In this document: positions 7,785 to 8,032 of the stretch, piece after piece
How the letters are laid out: each line of letters starts with the position of its first letter
How positions within the stretch are numbered: the first letter of the stretch is position 1
Source of the DNA: DRPN01 sp964383915
Lineage (GTDB): Bacteria; Bacteroidota; Bacteroidia; Bacteroidales; VadinHA17
DNA length: 8,032 nt
NCBI GenBank assembly: GCA_964383915.1
Contig: CAYLJE010000105.1
Coordinates: 1-8,032, forward strand
Direction of reading: 5' to 3'
Notes under the pieces: generated by a model
What the model saw: the letters and a program-made list of their open reading frames with translations, nothing else
What the model was told of the DNA's origin: nothing
Database searches by the model: none
Translations under genes and position numbers: made by a program

Positions 7785-8032
7785 ATGATGCGTAAATATC
7801 TTTTTGGTTTTACACTATATTTACTGTGTTTGTTTATTCCTTTTCAGAAGGTAACTGCACAGCAAAACATAACAGGTACGGTTCGGGACAGGTCCGACAA
7901 CGCTCCACTGCCGGAGGTTAATATTTTGCTTCTTCCTTCGGATCAAGGTACTTTTTCTGACAGTACAGGATATTTCATAATAAAAAATGTTTTTCCCGGG
8001 AAATATGTACTCTCTGTTTCCATGGTTGGCTA
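7785..8032 (+). CDS. N-terminus of a probable TonB-dependent outer-membrane receptor (partial)
   Basis: Only the first 82 codons lie in the window; the frame is open to the edge. An in-frame TAG directly before the ATG at 7785 fixes the start at that ATG or the next codon (7788, also ATG). Residues 1-26 form a signal peptide (MMRKYLFGF..., hydrophobic core, cleavage likely after VTA before QQ). From residue 28 on the sequence fits a CarboxypepD_reg-like beta-sandwich: ITGTVRD, PLPEVNILLLPS, the FSDSTGYFIIKNVFPGKY core and VLSVSMVGY. In Bacteroidota and related phyla this combination usually opens a TonB-dependent receptor importing glycans, siderophores or metal complexes, with the plug and barrel following. 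Other exported proteins with this sandwich (for example DUF5686-type surface proteins) cannot be excluded until the downstream part is read. The gene lies 57 bases after the giant lipoprotein gene with no convincing terminator between, so co-transcription is likely. Confidence 0.72.
   Translation, partial: MMRKYLFGFTLYLLCLFIPFQKVTAQQNITGTVRDRSDNAPLPEVNILLLPSDQGTFSDSTGYFIIKNVFPGKYVLSVSMVG

Overview
The window is about 8 kb of moderately AT-rich bacterial DNA. It carries five genes on the + strand, packed so tightly (gaps of 20, 1, 24 and 57 bases) that they read as one operon, with no RNA genes, mobile elements or CRISPR arrays. The last, cut-off gene looks like the N-terminus of a TonB-dependent receptor with a CarboxypepD_reg-like plug extension. 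That fits Bacteroidota or a related Gram-negative phylum with two membranes (Ignavibacteria, Calditrichota, Marinimicrobia-like). Most starts lack a Shine-Dalgarno sequence, which also fits. The large fourth gene belongs to a family that I associate from memory mainly with Planctomycetota, Verrucomicrobiota and Lentisphaerota, so the lineage is uncertain.

Layout: (1) 9-1211, an exported protein with two apparent thioredoxin-fold domains, no CxxC, and a C-terminal membrane anchor. (2) 1232-2383, a four-helix MacB/LolC/FtsX-type ABC permease. (3) 2385-3038, its LolD/MacB-type ATPase with all catalytic motifs. (4) 3063-7727, a 1554-residue predicted lipoprotein with an eight-blade PQQ-type beta-propeller, an embedded SAM-methyltransferase-like fold, a second propeller-like region, a malectin-like domain and a C-terminal helical (TPR/HEAT-like) tail. 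(5) 7785 to the window end, the start of the outer-membrane receptor.

How they may work together (inference): the permease and ATPase form a mechanotransmission-type ABC complex of the kind that acts on periplasmic or lipoprotein partners. The membrane-anchored thioredoxin-like protein and the giant lipoprotein would be those partners, and the receptor would provide the outer-membrane step. Genes 1, 2 and 4 each carry a Cys-x-Cys pair in the part predicted to lie outside the cytoplasm (C263/C265, C207/C209, C1184/C1186), which suggests shared redox or metal chemistry. The malectin-like domain suggests a carbohydrate ligand. I know of no characterised system with this gene set; its substrate and function cannot be read from the sequence.
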